Shown: positions 50,024 through 59,717, numbered from the stretch's first letter. The stretch is 64,000 bases of DNA from Arcticibacterium luteifluviistationis (GCF_003258705.1 NZ_CP029480.1:2418001-2482000), one strand, 5' to 3'. Notes: a model not told the origin generated them from the sequence alone. Numbers and translations: made by a program.

Positions 50024-52693
50024 ATGAAAAATACACTTCGTTCACTTTCTTTACTCTTAATTAGTTTTGCCGTTTTCAGTTGTAGTTCCAATAAAAAAAT
50101 TGGAGAAACCATATTGAATCAAGGTTGGACTATAGCACCCACTGCTGAAATATCAGCTAATGGCGAAACGCTATCTTCTAATGCCATTGATGCTGAAAAG
50201 TGGACTAAAACTACCGTGCCTAATACCGTAATGGGAGCTTTGGTGGATGCTGGAAAATACCCAGACATTTTCATGGGTGATAATTTGGCGAAAGTGCCAT
50301 CAAAACAATTTGAATCATCATGGTGGTTTAGAAACTCGTTCAACCTGGAGGATTTTGACAATAAAACGGAGCATTTAAGGCTGCTGATTGACGGGATAAA
50401 CTATAGAGCCAACTTCTGGTTAAACGGTAAAGAAATAGCCCATAAAGACTCTCTATTTGGGGCATTTAGACAATTTGAATTAGATATTTCTGGACAAGCT
50501 AAATCAGGAGAGAACATACTTTTAGTAGAAATATTCCCACCACAAGTTCGCGATTTCTATATGGGTTTTGTGGACTGGGCTCCTACTCCACCCGACCACT
50601 ACATGGGTATTTTTAGAGAAATAAGACTAAAACGCTCAGGAAAAGTATCCATTGATGCCAGCTTTGTGGCACCAGATGTAAACACCTCCGATTTAAGTAA
50701 AGCCTCTGTAACTATAAGTACAGAAGTGAGTAACCACAGCGATGAAATTAAAAATGTAGCACTGAGTGGTACAATTGAAAACATCTCGTTCAAAAAAGTA
50801 TTAACGCTTCAGCCGCATGAAAAAACTGAAATAAAGTTTAGCCCAGAAGAATTTGAACAACTAAACATAAGCAATCCACGACTTTGGTGGCCAAACGGAC
50901 TTGGAGAGGCAAATATGTATGCTTTAGAAATGCAATTGGTAGATAATGGCGTAACGCAAGATGTACAAAATACAAAATTTGGCATTAGAAAAATAGAAAC
51001 ATACCTCAACGCCAAAAATGTTCGTGGATATAAAGTAAATGGTAGAGAAGTATTGATAAAAAGCGGCGGTTGGGTAGATGATTTATTCCTAAGATACATG
51101 CCTGAAAAAGATGCTGCACAAATTAGGTATGTGAAAGAAATGAATCTAAACTCACTTCGGTTTGAAGGAGTTTGGGGTAATAATCAGCACATCTATGACC
51201 TATGTGACGAAAATGGCATACTGCTAATGGTGGGTTGGAGCTGTCAGTGGGAATGGCCTGATTACCTTGGCGAAGTATTAGAGAAAAGCGAAGGCGACGA
51301 AAACTTACCTATAAATGAAGATGTGGCCAAATATGGCGTTAAACTTAGCCCTGATGAGGAAACTTTATTGTCAGACTATTTTAGAGACCAAGTAAAATGG
51401 TTACGAAATCACCCTAGTATATTTACTTGGGCAGGCGGAAGTGACGCTATGCCAGCTCCTTCATTAGAGAAGAGATACTTACAAACCTTAGAGCAATACG
51501 ACCCAACAAGACCATTCTTGGTGTCTGCAGGTGATTTCGACAGTAATATTACCGGAAAATCTGGTATGAAAATGAATGGCCCTTACGAATATGTGCCACC
51601 CATATATTGGTACGAAGACAAAGAGCTAGGTGGAGCTTATGGCTTTAATTCAGAAGTTGGTCCTGGGCCACAAATCCCTCCAATTGATGCTATTAAGAAG
51701 ATGATACCAGCAGATAAACTCTGGCCTGCAGAAAACGAAATCTGGAATTTCCATTCTGGAAGAAAAGATTTCAATACCATGGGCGTTTATCTCAAAGCTC
51801 TTTATGCCAAACTAGGCGAACCGAAAGACCTTGAAGACCTTGCGTTTAAAGCACAAATAATGAATTATGAGGCCATTAGACCAATGTTTGAGTCGCATGT
51901 AATGAATAGACCTACCTCAACAGGTGTGGTACAATGGATGCTAAACTCGCCATGGCCAGAATTCTATTGGCAGTTGTATGATTATTATTTAATGCCAACA
52001 GGGGCTTATTATGGCACTAAAAAAGCCGCAAAGCCAGTTTCGGTTATGTATAATTATTTTGACCAGACTATACACCTGAGTAATGATACCCAATTGAATT
52101 TGAAAAATGTCACAGCTAATGTGACGCTTTTTGACTCAAACTCTAAAGTGGTTTTTGAAAAAACTATCACCGCAGATTTGGCAACTAATAGCACTTTAAA
52201 CGCCCTAAAAATCCCAGAACTTGAAGGCGAAAATCAAGTATACTTTCTAGATCTAAAGCTCGAAAAAGCATCAGGGGAGCTCATTGCAGATAATTTCTAC
52301 TGGTTGGCTACGAAAGGTGATCAAATGGATTGGAATCAGCGTTACTGGTTTTATACTCCGCAAAAGGAATATGCAGATTTCAGTGCACTTAATAATTTGA
52401 CAAAAACTGAAATTGAAGCATCAAAAGAAACTTCAATTATAGGAGATGAGTACGAGGTAACGCTCAAGCTAACAAACCCAAGTGATGATATTGCATTCTT
52501 TATTGAAGCTGAATTAATCAATGCTGATTCGCAAAGGGCTGTAACACCAGTTTTTTGGTCAGATAATTATATATCCATTTTGCCAAATGAAACCAAAACC
52601 ATAACGGTGAAATGCTATAAGAAGGACACTGGAGACAAAGAACCTAAAGTTAAAATCAAAGGATATAATTTGGAAAATATAATAGTCAGATAA
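50024..52693 (+). CDS. GH2 exo-beta-D-glucosaminidase-like lipoprotein
   Basis: From ATG 50024 (MKNTLRSLSLLLISFAVFSC) this is an 889-aa lipoprotein of glycoside hydrolase family 2. The N-terminal sugar-binding domain (about 25-200), Ig-like domain (about 205-325) and TIM barrel (about 330-620) are in the usual order, followed by beta-sandwich domains. The sequence is close to exo-beta-D-glucosaminidase CsxA: SGMKMNGPYEYVPPIYWY and GAYGFNSEVGPG match it almost word for word. The CsxA acid/base D469 and nucleophile E541 correspond to D474 (AGGSDAMP) and E544 (FNSE). It would remove non-reducing glucosamine from chitosan-like or other GlcN-bearing glycans at the cell surface or in the periplasm. 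The kinase and transporter genes downstream on the other strand support an amino-sugar path. Confidence 0.87.
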   Translation: MKNTLRSLSLLLISFAVFSCSSNKKIGETILNQGWTIAPTAEISANGETLSSNAIDAEKWTKTTVPNTVMGALVDAGKYPDIFMGDNLAKVPSKQFESSWWFRNSFNLEDFDNKTEHLRLLIDGINYRANFWLNGKEIAHKDSLFGAFRQFELDISGQAKSGENILLVEIFPPQVRDFYMGFVDWAPTPPDHYMGIFREIRLKRSGKVSIDASFVAPDVNTSDLSKASVTISTEVSNHSDEIKNVALSGTIENISFKKVLTLQPHEKTEIKFSPEEFEQLNISNPRLWWPNGLGEANMYALEMQLVDNGVTQDVQNTKFGIRKIETYLNAKNVRGYKVNGREVLIKSGGWVDDLFLRYMPEKDAAQIRYVKEMNLNSLRFEGVWGNNQHIYDLCDENGILLMVGWSCQWEWPDYLGEVLEKSEGDENLPINEDVAKYGVKLSPDEETLLSDYFRDQVKWLRNHPSIFTWAGGSDAMPAPSLEKRYLQTLEQYDPTRPFLVSAGDFDSNITGKSGMKMNGPYEYVPPIYWYEDKELGGAYGFNSEVGPGPQIPPIDAIKKMIPADKLWPAENEIWNFHSGRKDFNTMGVYLKALYAKLGEPKDLEDLAFKAQIMNYEAIRPMFESHVMNRPTSTGVVQWMLNSPWPEFYWQLYDYYLMPTGAYYGTKKAAKPVSVMYNYFDQTIHLSNDTQLNLKNVTANVTLFDSNSKVVFEKTITADLATNSTLNALKIPELEGENQVYFLDLKLEKASGELIADNFYWLATKGDQMDWNQRYWFYTPQKEYADFSALNNLTKTEIEASKETSIIGDEYEVTLKLTNPSDDIAFFIEAELINADSQRAVTPVFWSDNYISILPNETKTITVKCYKKDTGDKEPKVKIKGYNLENIIVR

Positions 52694-52711
52694 TGCTTTA
52701 ACTTAAAAGCT

Positions 52712-53869
52712 TTAAGCCAAAAATTGATTCCGATATTCGCTGGGAGTGCAACCTTTAATTTGCTTAAACTGCCTTGCGATATTCTTGGTGTCTGAAAAGC
52801 CCAACTCAAAAGCAATTTCGAATACGCTTAAATCCGTTTCAAGTAATTTCTGGCTCAATTTCTCTATTCTCAAATTAAAGATGTATTTATATACAGGGTA
52901 ACCCGTCATAGCTAAAAAACGCTTTTCAAGAGCTCTTCTTGATAACGGAACCTGCCTTACAATATCATCTACCTGTAGTTTTTTATCTATATTCTGATGA
53001 ATATACATTAAGGAGGTAGCTATATGTTTATCGTTTGTTGAGTAAATATCAGTGGATTGCCGCGTTATAACCTGCGTTGGTTTTACTATTATATCGTAAT
53101 GCACTGAGGTACCATTTTCCATCATTTGATGCAAGAGCTTTGCAGCATCGTATCCGCCCTTTTCGGTGTCTTGCCCTATGCTGGACAATGGAGGATCTGA
53201 AAATGAGCAAATCATTTCGTCATTATCAACCCCTAAAACGGACACTTCTTGCGGAATTCTAATACCCGAATGACGACAAGCCTCCGTAATATGCTGTCCC
53301 TGATTATCATCACAGGCCATTAGGGCAATAGGTTTAGGTAGAGATTTGAGCCATTGACTTAGTGAACTTGGCTTGTAGTACCAGACCTCGGAAGAGCGAG
53401 CCATCGCATGCTCGAAATAGTGAACTTTATGACCGCTCTTTACCACTTTCTCTTCAAAACCTTCCGCTCTTTCTCTTGACCAAACAATATCTTTAAAGCC
53501 ATAAAAAGCAAAGTTTTTGAAACCCTTTTTTAGGAAATAATCGGCACCCATAATGCCCGCCTCTTTATGTGCACCTGTTATATTAGGAATTTCCTCAAAT
53601 CGCTCCTTAAAATCTTGGGCAATAACTGGAATCCCTGCTTCTATAAACTTCTCGATTCCAGGCTCGTTATATAGCTGTCCAATAATGCCATTTGCCCCCC
53701 ATTCCTTTGCCCACTCTAAAATGCCATCTAAGCCAATAGTTTCTCTCTGAAAAAGCGGCATTCGACAAAAAATCCATTGACCATTTTCTTTAGAATATTT
53801 AGCAATTCCTCTTAAAAGGTCTTTACTATATTCCTCAGCAAAATCAATCAATAGAATAATTTTATACAT
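52712..53869 (-). CDS. XylR-like AraC-family regulator with sugar-binding domain
   Basis: The 385-aa protein joins a periplasmic-binding-protein/LacI-type sensor (about 1-270: IILLIDFAEEYSKDLLRGIA, GIIGQLYN, IALMACDDNQGQHITEAC, EVSVLGVDNDEMICSF) to a C-terminal AraC DNA-binding domain (about 285-385: IHQNIDKKLQVDDIVRQVPL, SRRALEKRFL, SVFEIAFELGFSDTKNIARQ). This is the plan of E. coli XylR. It should sense a sugar and control the operon. Its start overlaps the MFS transporter gene by 8 bases, and the GH2 gene ends 19 bases away on the other strand. The ligand is unknown; a glucosamine-like sugar is suggested by the neighbours. Confidence 0.92.
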   Translation of the reverse strand: MYKIILLIDFAEEYSKDLLRGIAKYSKENGQWIFCRMPLFQRETIGLDGILEWAKEWGANGIIGQLYNEPGIEKFIEAGIPVIAQDFKERFEEIPNITGAHKEAGIMGADYFLKKGFKNFAFYGFKDIVWSRERAEGFEEKVVKSGHKVHYFEHAMARSSEVWYYKPSSLSQWLKSLPKPIALMACDDNQGQHITEACRHSGIRIPQEVSVLGVDNDEMICSFSDPPLSSIGQDTEKGGYDAAKLLHQMMENGTSVHYDIIVKPTQVITRQSTDIYSTNDKHIATSLMYIHQNIDKKLQVDDIVRQVPLSRRALEKRFLAMTGYPVYKYIFNLRIEKLSQKLLETDLSVFEIAFELGFSDTKNIARQFKQIKGCTPSEYRNQFLA

Positions 53870-55118
53870 GAAAGAGTTCTTTCCAGTTTTTAATGGTTGA
53901 ATTATTTACCAAAGGTTTGGCCCAGAAGCCAATACTTAAGATATAACCTAAAGTTACCAACAAAAATAACATAGCCATACGTAATCCGACAAGTTCGCCC
54001 AAACCGCCAATAATTAAAGGCACAAAGGCTCCTCCAGCTATACCCGTACAAAGAATGCCTGACAAAGTACCGTGGTTCTTAGCCACAGAATTAAGTGCCA
54101 ACGACACAACAATAGACCACATGACAGATGCAAAGAATCCAGTTAGAGGAAAACAAATCAATGCCCAATTAAGTGGCCCGAATAGGCCTAAGAGCAAAGC
54201 AATAATAGCACCTGAGCTAAAGAATATCAGCACTTTACGGCTATCAAAAATCTTTAGAAGTAAAAGGCCTAAAAAACAACCGATTGTGAGTAAACCCCAA
54301 AAATATGAAATAACACTGGCTCCCAAAGTGGCTGGATCTACACCATGATATTCTTGAAGAAATTTGGAGGTCCAATTTGCTATTCCTTGTTCAGTACCCA
54401 CATAGCAGAAAATACCTATAAAAAATAAAATCACTTTTTTGTCTTTCAACAATTCACGAAAAGCCTTCCCTGTGTCAATTCGCTCATCATCGGCCAACTC
54501 CACCTCTGGGAATTTTATGAATTTTATAATTAAAATCATCAATAATGCGATAATAGCGAATACCCAGTATAAGGAGATCCAAGTTAAATTTGGTGGCACT
54601 ATCTTATTCATAGTTTCAATGATAAAATTGCTTGATTCACCTGCATGTACATTTTTCACGAAATAGGAATAAAGCATAGGACTAAGAAAAGACGCTCCAC
54701 CAAAAAACAACTGAGCCATAACCGAATTAAAGGCAAAGTTTACTCCGCCACCAGCCACACGTAGTAGTGGATTAATCACCACTTGAAGCATGGCCATACC
54801 TGTACCAATAATGAATAAAGAGAGTAATGCCACAGGAAAAATAGGGACTAAAGCAAAAAACAAGGCTCCTATAAAAGCTAGAAAGAATGCCAACAACAGC
54901 ACCTTCTTTTCCTTATATTTTTCAACCAAAACACCCGCAGGTATAGAAGCAACACCATAAGAAACAAAAAACGAAAAAGGTAGAAATCCTGCTAAACCAA
55001 GACCAAGGTCAAAACTATTTAGAATATCAGGTATAATGGGTCCAAGAATATTACTCAGAAAAGAAATTACAAAAAATATAAAGAAGATAAGGACGACGAT
55101 AAATGTGTTTTTTTGCAT
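53862..55118 (-). CDS. FHS-type MFS sugar transporter
   Basis: The 418-aa protein has 12 predicted membrane helices with the MFS fold. The opening FLSNILGPIIPDILNSFDLGL and the conserved GTGMAMLQVVINPLLR segment are typical of the fucose-galactose-glucose:H+ symporter (FucP/NagP) branch, which in Bacteroidota carries fucose, N-acetylglucosamine or glucose across the inner membrane. The loop with FGGASFLSPMLYSYFVKN and the NSVAKNHGTLSGILCTGIAGGAF segment follow. It lies 40 bases after the ROK kinase gene and overlaps the regulator gene by 8 bases. It should bring the released monosaccharide to the kinase; the precise sugar is inferred. Confidence 0.87.
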   Translation of the reverse strand: MQKNTFIVVLIFFIFFVISFLSNILGPIIPDILNSFDLGLGLAGFLPFSFFVSYGVASIPAGVLVEKYKEKKVLLLAFFLAFIGALFFALVPIFPVALLSLFIIGTGMAMLQVVINPLLRVAGGGVNFAFNSVMAQLFFGGASFLSPMLYSYFVKNVHAGESSNFIIETMNKIVPPNLTWISLYWVFAIIALLMILIIKFIKFPEVELADDERIDTGKAFRELLKDKKVILFFIGIFCYVGTEQGIANWTSKFLQEYHGVDPATLGASVISYFWGLLTIGCFLGLLLLKIFDSRKVLIFFSSGAIIALLLGLFGPLNWALICFPLTGFFASVMWSIVVSLALNSVAKNHGTLSGILCTGIAGGAFVPLIIGGLGELVGLRMAMLFLLVTLGYILSIGFWAKPLVNNSTIKNWKELFHV

Positions 55119-55158
55119 TCTGTTTTGAGCTTGATTTAAAGAGATTCAAAAAGTCTGA

Positions 55159-55986
55159 TTACCTACTCAGTGCGGCAGCACCTAATAGAGCAATGTTCTC
55201 GTTATTAGATTTTAATATTTTAATGTTTTTCAAAGATTCTGGGAATTCAAAATCTTTTAAGCCTTCATGCATGGTATTTTCAAAAAATGAAAAGGCATGA
55301 CTGATAGAGCCTCCTAATACTACCACTTCTGGGTCATAAGTGTACATTACAGCCTGAATTGCCGCCCCTAGATGCATTCCAAATTCAGCATAGGCGTCCA
55401 GTGCCCACTTATTACCATCTTGAGATGCTATAAATACCTCGCGTGCATTAAATCCAAAATTTCGCTCAAAAAATGAGCTTCCTAGATAATATTCGTAGTT
55501 TTTTTCAAGGTATTTCAAAAGCCCTATCTCACCTGCACCGGTATTGAAACCTTTATAGAGCTTATTATCAATAATTATTCCTGCACCAAGCCCAGTACCA
55601 AGAGTTAGCCCCACTGCTGTGTTATAACCTTTAGCTTGGCCAAAAAGATGTTCACCAAGCGTAAAACAATTAACATCGTTATTGACAAAAGTCGGTAGAT
55701 GAAACTCTTCTTCAAGTATGTCTTTTAAAGCTACTTTTTCCCATGAGGGAATATTGGTCACATTATACACTATTCCTCTTTCTGTGTCTACTACAGATGG
55801 AACCCCAATCCCTATCTGATCGATATTCTTAGAAACATGTGGCCTTATTAGATCCTTTATTTGTTTCAGTGTAGAAGATAAGGAATCTTTTTGGAGCAAA
55901 AGGGCTGTATTCTGCTCTAGAATTAAACCTTCACTTGCTATTCCAACTTTTATTTTAGTCCCCCCTAAGTCAACCCCTATATTCAT
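55159..55986 (-). CDS. ROK-family sugar kinase lacking the zinc cluster
   Basis: From ATG 55986 (MNIGVDLGGTKIKVGIA) the product is 275 aa. ROK features are the phosphate-1 motif IGVDLGGTKI, GIGVPSVVD, the catalytic Asp in FVNNDVNC, the LTLGTGLGAGIIIDNKL phosphate-2 segment and GFNTGAGEIG. After GEIG the usual H...CxCGxxGCxE zinc motif is replaced by LLKYLEKNYEYYLGSSFFERNFG, with no cysteines. It therefore belongs to the non-zinc ROK group. It likely phosphorylates glucose, glucosamine or N-acetylglucosamine with ATP. It is the first gene of the operon kinase-transporter-regulator. A TTG at 55992 is an alternative start only two codons upstream. Confidence 0.88.
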   Translation of the reverse strand: MNIGVDLGGTKIKVGIASEGLILEQNTALLLQKDSLSSTLKQIKDLIRPHVSKNIDQIGIGVPSVVDTERGIVYNVTNIPSWEKVALKDILEEEFHLPTFVNNDVNCFTLGEHLFGQAKGYNTAVGLTLGTGLGAGIIIDNKLYKGFNTGAGEIGLLKYLEKNYEYYLGSSFFERNFGFNAREVFIASQDGNKWALDAYAEFGMHLGAAIQAVMYTYDPEVVVLGGSISHAFSFFENTMHEGLKDFEFPESLKNIKILKSNNENIALLGAAALSR

Positions 55987-56798
55987 GGTCAAATTATTAG
56001 ATTAGCAAAGTATTTCAAATTAAAACCCAACTCTATTACTCTGATTTTAATGAAAAATACTACTAGGGAATGTAAAACTTAAGAATCTCTTTCCATTGCT
56101 ATACTTATAAGTAACGTCACTTAGTAAATTTCCCTTTCTTGGAGACCGCGTTTGAACTAGCAAGTAATCTTTTCAATCTTACCATTTTCTCAAAACCGAA
56201 TTCCCAAGAGACTCGACTATCAAATACTTATAATCCTCATTATAATACAGAATTCAGCCCTAAACCCTAATGAGTAATTAAGATATAAGCGAAACACACC
56301 ACTTTCATAAATATTACTGGAATTAAAAGCTCCCAATAACTCTAAGAGCTTTTGCAAGGTAAATAGAGAACGTCCATAAAAACGATGCTTACAAGCATCT
56401 GGTTACTCCATGCAAAATGTCGTCGGATAATTCTTAACTCAATTTGAATTAGGGCAAAAAACGAAAGAAGAAAGCATTGGCAATAAATAAAAAGGCATTC
56501 ATTCAACAAGATTTCTTCAATCGAAAGATGAACAATTCATCAATTACGGCTTTCCAACTTGACTAATCAAAAGCAAATGAAAGCTTCTTTTCAGTGGAAC
56601 AATCTTTTAAGCTACCAAGTAGAACTAGGAAAGTGTATAAGGAAAACCCCACAACACTTTAAAATGCGTGATAAAAAATAGCATCGAAGCCTATCAATAT
56701 CTGTCTACTGGACGATCAAAAGGGGAATTTATAATAATGATATCTTAAAATTTCAAGAATTGAAATGATAAGTGTTAAACCAAATAAAATGAAAAAGC
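55987..56798. other. Gene-poor stretch with a cstA-derived relic
   Basis: About 810 bases without an intact gene. The main content is a decayed copy of a cstA segment at 56243-56463 (listed apart). The part next to 55986 should hold the promoter of the kinase operon, and the part before 56799 that of the SDR gene. I see no RNA gene. Confidence 0.5.
56243..56463 (-). pseudogene. Decayed duplicate of a 220-bp segment of cstA
   Basis: Bases 56243-56463 align along their whole length with 59815-60034 inside the cstA gene, in the same orientation, with many substitutions and few or no length changes (for example both carry CAGAATTCAG, AATTAAGATATAAG, CATAAATATT.CTGGAATTAAA and TTACTCCATGCAAAAT). 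The relic has no open frame. It corresponds to the C-terminal membrane part of CstA. It must come from a former second cstA copy, or from a local duplication, on the other side of the SDR and poxB genes. Confidence 0.85.
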
Positions 56799-57431
56799 AT
56801 GAATGAACTAAAAAATGTATTAGTGGCAGGAGCCAATGGTAGCACGGGAAGAACGATTGTCAATCTATTGAAAAAATCAGAGACCTATAAGCCTATTGCA
56901 ATGGTAAGGAAGCAAGACCAAAAAGACCATTTTGAAAATCAAGGGGTAACAACAGTACTTGCTGATTTAGAGGAAGACTTAAGTAACACCGTAAAAAACG
57001 TAGACAAGGTGATTTTTGCCGCAGGTTCAAATGGTAAAAATGTAATAGCTGTAGATCAAGAGGGAGCAAAAAGCCTAACCGATGCTGCCAAGCAGGCAGG
57101 AGTCCAAAAGTTTGTAATGTTGAGCTCTATGGGAGCAGATCACCCCGATGAAACTAGTAATCTGGAGGATTATTTGATAGCCAAGCAAAATGCAGATACT
57201 CATCTGCTTACAAGTGGCTTGAATTATAGTATTGTAAGGCCCGGTCAATTGACAAATAGTGATGGTACAGGTAAAATCCAACTGAATGAAAAACTAAAAA
57301 TACAAGGAAGCATTTCAAGAGAAGATGTGGCTAAAACGTTAGTAGAAGCCTTAGATAGTGATGTAAGGCAGAATCAGGTTTTCGAAATTATAAGTGGAAA
57401 AGTGCCTATAGAAATAGCTGTTCGTTCCTGA
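56799..57431 (+). CDS. Atypical SDR (NAD(P)-binding, YwnB/HSCARG-like)
   Basis: A 210-aa Rossmann protein with the nucleotide-binding glycine motif VLVAGANGSTGRTIV (about 8-22), an acidic residue at the end of the second strand region (VLADLEEDL) and the YxxxK-like segment LEDYLIAKQNAD. This fits the NAD(P)H-binding atypical SDR group (SDR_a5-like), which act as quinone or flavin reductases or redox sensors. The product has no signal or membrane helix. It is on the same strand as poxB with about 200 bases between. That gap has a 50-codon open stretch (57461-57610) without a clear start, ending GYLPQGVYVTPIFRSKKI, which I cannot assign. Confidence 0.85.
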   Translation: MNELKNVLVAGANGSTGRTIVNLLKKSETYKPIAMVRKQDQKDHFENQGVTTVLADLEEDLSNTVKNVDKVIFAAGSNGKNVIAVDQEGAKSLTDAAKQAGVQKFVMLSSMGADHPDETSNLEDYLIAKQNADTHLLTSGLNYSIVRPGQLTNSDGTGKIQLNEKLKIQGSISREDVAKTLVEALDSDVRQNQVFEIISGKVPIEIAVRS

Positions 57432-57628
57432 CAAACGAATTAGTATAAGAGAAACCATAAATCCTGCATAATCACCATAAGGTAAAATTAGAAGTGTTAT
57501 GTGCCTCAAATAATGGTGATAAGGTTAATGGAAAAAACATAAATGAAGAAGATGGGTATTTACCGCAAGGAGTATATGTAACACCCATTTTTCGCTCAAA
57601 GAAAATTTAATAAAAAAATAAGTAAGTC

Positions 57629-59368
57629 ATGTCAAAAAATGTATCAGATCAAATAGTAGAAATGCTTGTAGAAGCTGGGGTAAAGAGAGTTTATGCCGTA
57701 ACAGGTGATAGCCTCAATCCTGTTAACGATGCCGTACGAAGGGATGGTAGACTCCAATGGATACATGTAAGGCATGAAGAAGCTGGAGCCTATGCTGCTT
57801 CCATGGAAGCGGAGTTAAACGGTATAGGTTGCTGTATGGGAAGCAGCGGGCCAGGACATGTCCATTTGGTTAATGGACTATATGATGCTAACAAAGCGGG
57901 GAACCCTGTTATCGCTATTGCATCAACCATCCATACTGAAAAAATGGGGCTAGAAAACTTTCAAGAGACAAAACCTGAATTATTATTTCAAGATTGCTCG
58001 AAATATGTTTTTCAAGCCAATACACCCAAGCAAGCTATAAATGGCATGCAAACCGCTATTCAACACGCTATAAGCAAAAAAGGTGTAGCTGTTCTTGGGC
58101 TTCCAGGCGATGTGGCTTCAGCTAATCTAGAATCGGTGCATTCGTCTAATGGTAACTTTTATACACAACCAAGAATAAGCCCAAGCCATGAACACCTATT
58201 AGAATTGGCTAAGATTATCAATTCTCATGAAAAGGTTATGCTGTTTTGCGGCCACGGCTGTCGGAATGCAGTAGATGAAGTAATGCAACTGGCAGAAACA
58301 CTTAAGTCGCCATTGGGCTATAGCTTTAGAGGGAAAATATTTTTTGAACGTACTGACAATCCTTATGCGGTTGGATTAAATGGACTCTTGGGTAACAAGT
58401 CTGGTTTTGAAGCCATGCACGAAGCAGACGTACTGTTGATGTTGGGTACAGATTTCCCCTATAGTGAGTTTCTTCCCGAAAAATGCAAAATTATTCAAAT
58501 AGATACCAAACCTGAAAGATTAGGGCGTAGAGCCAAAGTAGATTTTGGATACTGTGGTGATATTAAATCAACACTTCAAGAACTCATGCCTATGGTGGAA
58601 GGAAAAACCTCCACCGTTTTTCTTGACAAAATGCGTTCATTACATCAAAAAATAGAAACGATATATGATAGCTATGTAGAAGAAAAGGGAGCCGAAAAGC
58701 AGATTCACCCCGAATATGTTGCCCACCTAGTTGACAAATTAGCAACTGATGATGCCATATTTACGGTGGATACTGGAATGAGTGCCGTCTGGGCAGCGCG
58801 CTATTTAAAAGCTGGCAGAAATCGTTACCTGACAGGTTCTTTCAATCATGGTTCTATGGCGAATGCTATGCCAATGGCTATTGGAGCAGGACTATCCCAC
58901 CCTGAACGTCAAGTAATAGCATTTTGCGGAGATGGTGGTATTTCAATGCTTTTGGGCGATTTGATGACTATTAGTCAATATCAAATTCCTGTTAAAATTA
59001 TAATCTTCAATAATCGGTCTCTGGGTATGGTAAAGCTAGAAATGCGGGTGGAAGGTTATATGGACTGGCAAACTGATATGGTAAATCCTGATTTTGTAAA
59101 ATTGGCAGAATCCATGAACATTGCAGCATGGGAGGCTAAGGAATCCAAAGATGTGGAAGCGGCTATCTTAAACGGATTAAAACATGATGGCCCAGCCATT
59201 ATCAACATTTTCACAGACCCCAATGCCCTGGCAATGCCACCTTCCCTAAATTTTGAACAAGTAAAAGGTTTTGCACAATCTATGACAAAACTTATGGTCA
59301 ATGGAAATTTTGCCGAAATAGTAGATACAACCAAGAGTGAACTAAAATACTTACGCGAGCTATTATAA
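57629..59368 (+). CDS. poxB: Pyruvate dehydrogenase (quinone)/pyruvate oxidase PoxB
   Basis: The 579-aa ThDP enzyme aligns well with E. coli PoxB: GVKRVYAVTGDSLNPVNDAV (17-36), the cofactor-activating Glu50 in VRHEEAGAYAA, GSSGPGHVHLVNGLYDANKAG and FQETKPELLFQDCSKY, then FAD-domain and the ThDP-Mg motif GDGGISMLLGDLMTISQYQI...FNN. It decarboxylates pyruvate to acetate and CO2 and passes electrons through FAD to quinone at the membrane; a short C-terminal amphipathic tail (ELKYLRELL) may mediate lipid activation as in E. coli. The gene is convergent with cstA, a pyruvate importer family, so pyruvate uptake and oxidation lie together. Confidence 0.93.
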   Translation: MSKNVSDQIVEMLVEAGVKRVYAVTGDSLNPVNDAVRRDGRLQWIHVRHEEAGAYAASMEAELNGIGCCMGSSGPGHVHLVNGLYDANKAGNPVIAIASTIHTEKMGLENFQETKPELLFQDCSKYVFQANTPKQAINGMQTAIQHAISKKGVAVLGLPGDVASANLESVHSSNGNFYTQPRISPSHEHLLELAKIINSHEKVMLFCGHGCRNAVDEVMQLAETLKSPLGYSFRGKIFFERTDNPYAVGLNGLLGNKSGFEAMHEADVLLMLGTDFPYSEFLPEKCKIIQIDTKPERLGRRAKVDFGYCGDIKSTLQELMPMVEGKTSTVFLDKMRSLHQKIETIYDSYVEEKGAEKQIHPEYVAHLVDKLATDDAIFTVDTGMSAVWAARYLKAGRNRYLTGSFNHGSMANAMPMAIGAGLSHPERQVIAFCGDGGISMLLGDLMTISQYQIPVKIIIFNNRSLGMVKLEMRVEGYMDWQTDMVNPDFVKLAESMNIAAWEAKESKDVEAAILNGLKHDGPAIINIFTDPNALAMPPSLNFEQVKGFAQSMTKLMVNGNFAEIVDTTKSELKYLRELL

Positions 59369-59509
59369 AATAACCTATTAAGAACACTTTAGGACTAAAT
59401 AATAGCTTGTCAGAATATTTAAAAATACGGTGTAAGTAGTTCTTCAAATAAGACTTGAGAACGTAAAAGTCGCTTTTGGCAGATAAATCTTGTAATAACA
59501 AACAATCTT

Positions 59510-59545
59510 TCGTTTTCCTTGGGAGCTAGCTCCCAAGGAAAACGA
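59510..59545. terminator. 36-bp perfect palindrome between convergent poxB and cstA
   Basis: Bases 59510-59545 are a perfect 18+18 palindrome with AGCT at the centre, i.e. CCTTGGGAGC facing GCTCCCAAGG inside T-rich/A-rich flanks. The stem has no loop in DNA form and its T run is on the 5' side, so it is not a textbook bidirectional terminator. It lies in the 349-base gap between convergent genes, where a terminator is expected; no other hairpin of note is visible there. Confidence 0.6.
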
Positions 59546-59717
59546 TTTCTAAATTAGCAGGTCCCCCCTATTTTAGTAATTAACAGAAATGATTATTGTA
59601 TAACCTTCTCGTCATTTTTTTTGATAAAATTCATAAACACTGATAAGCTAAAAAACCACTAGGTATAAGAATATGTTCTGTGAAATATCTATTTAGCAGA
59701 CTTTCTTAGCAGAATAT

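Noticed and set aside
57461-57610. A 50-codon open stretch ending GYLPQGVYVTPIFRSKKI before poxB
   Set aside because: Protein-like at its end but it lacks a start codon and a recognisable family; mentioned with the SDR gene but not called as a gene.
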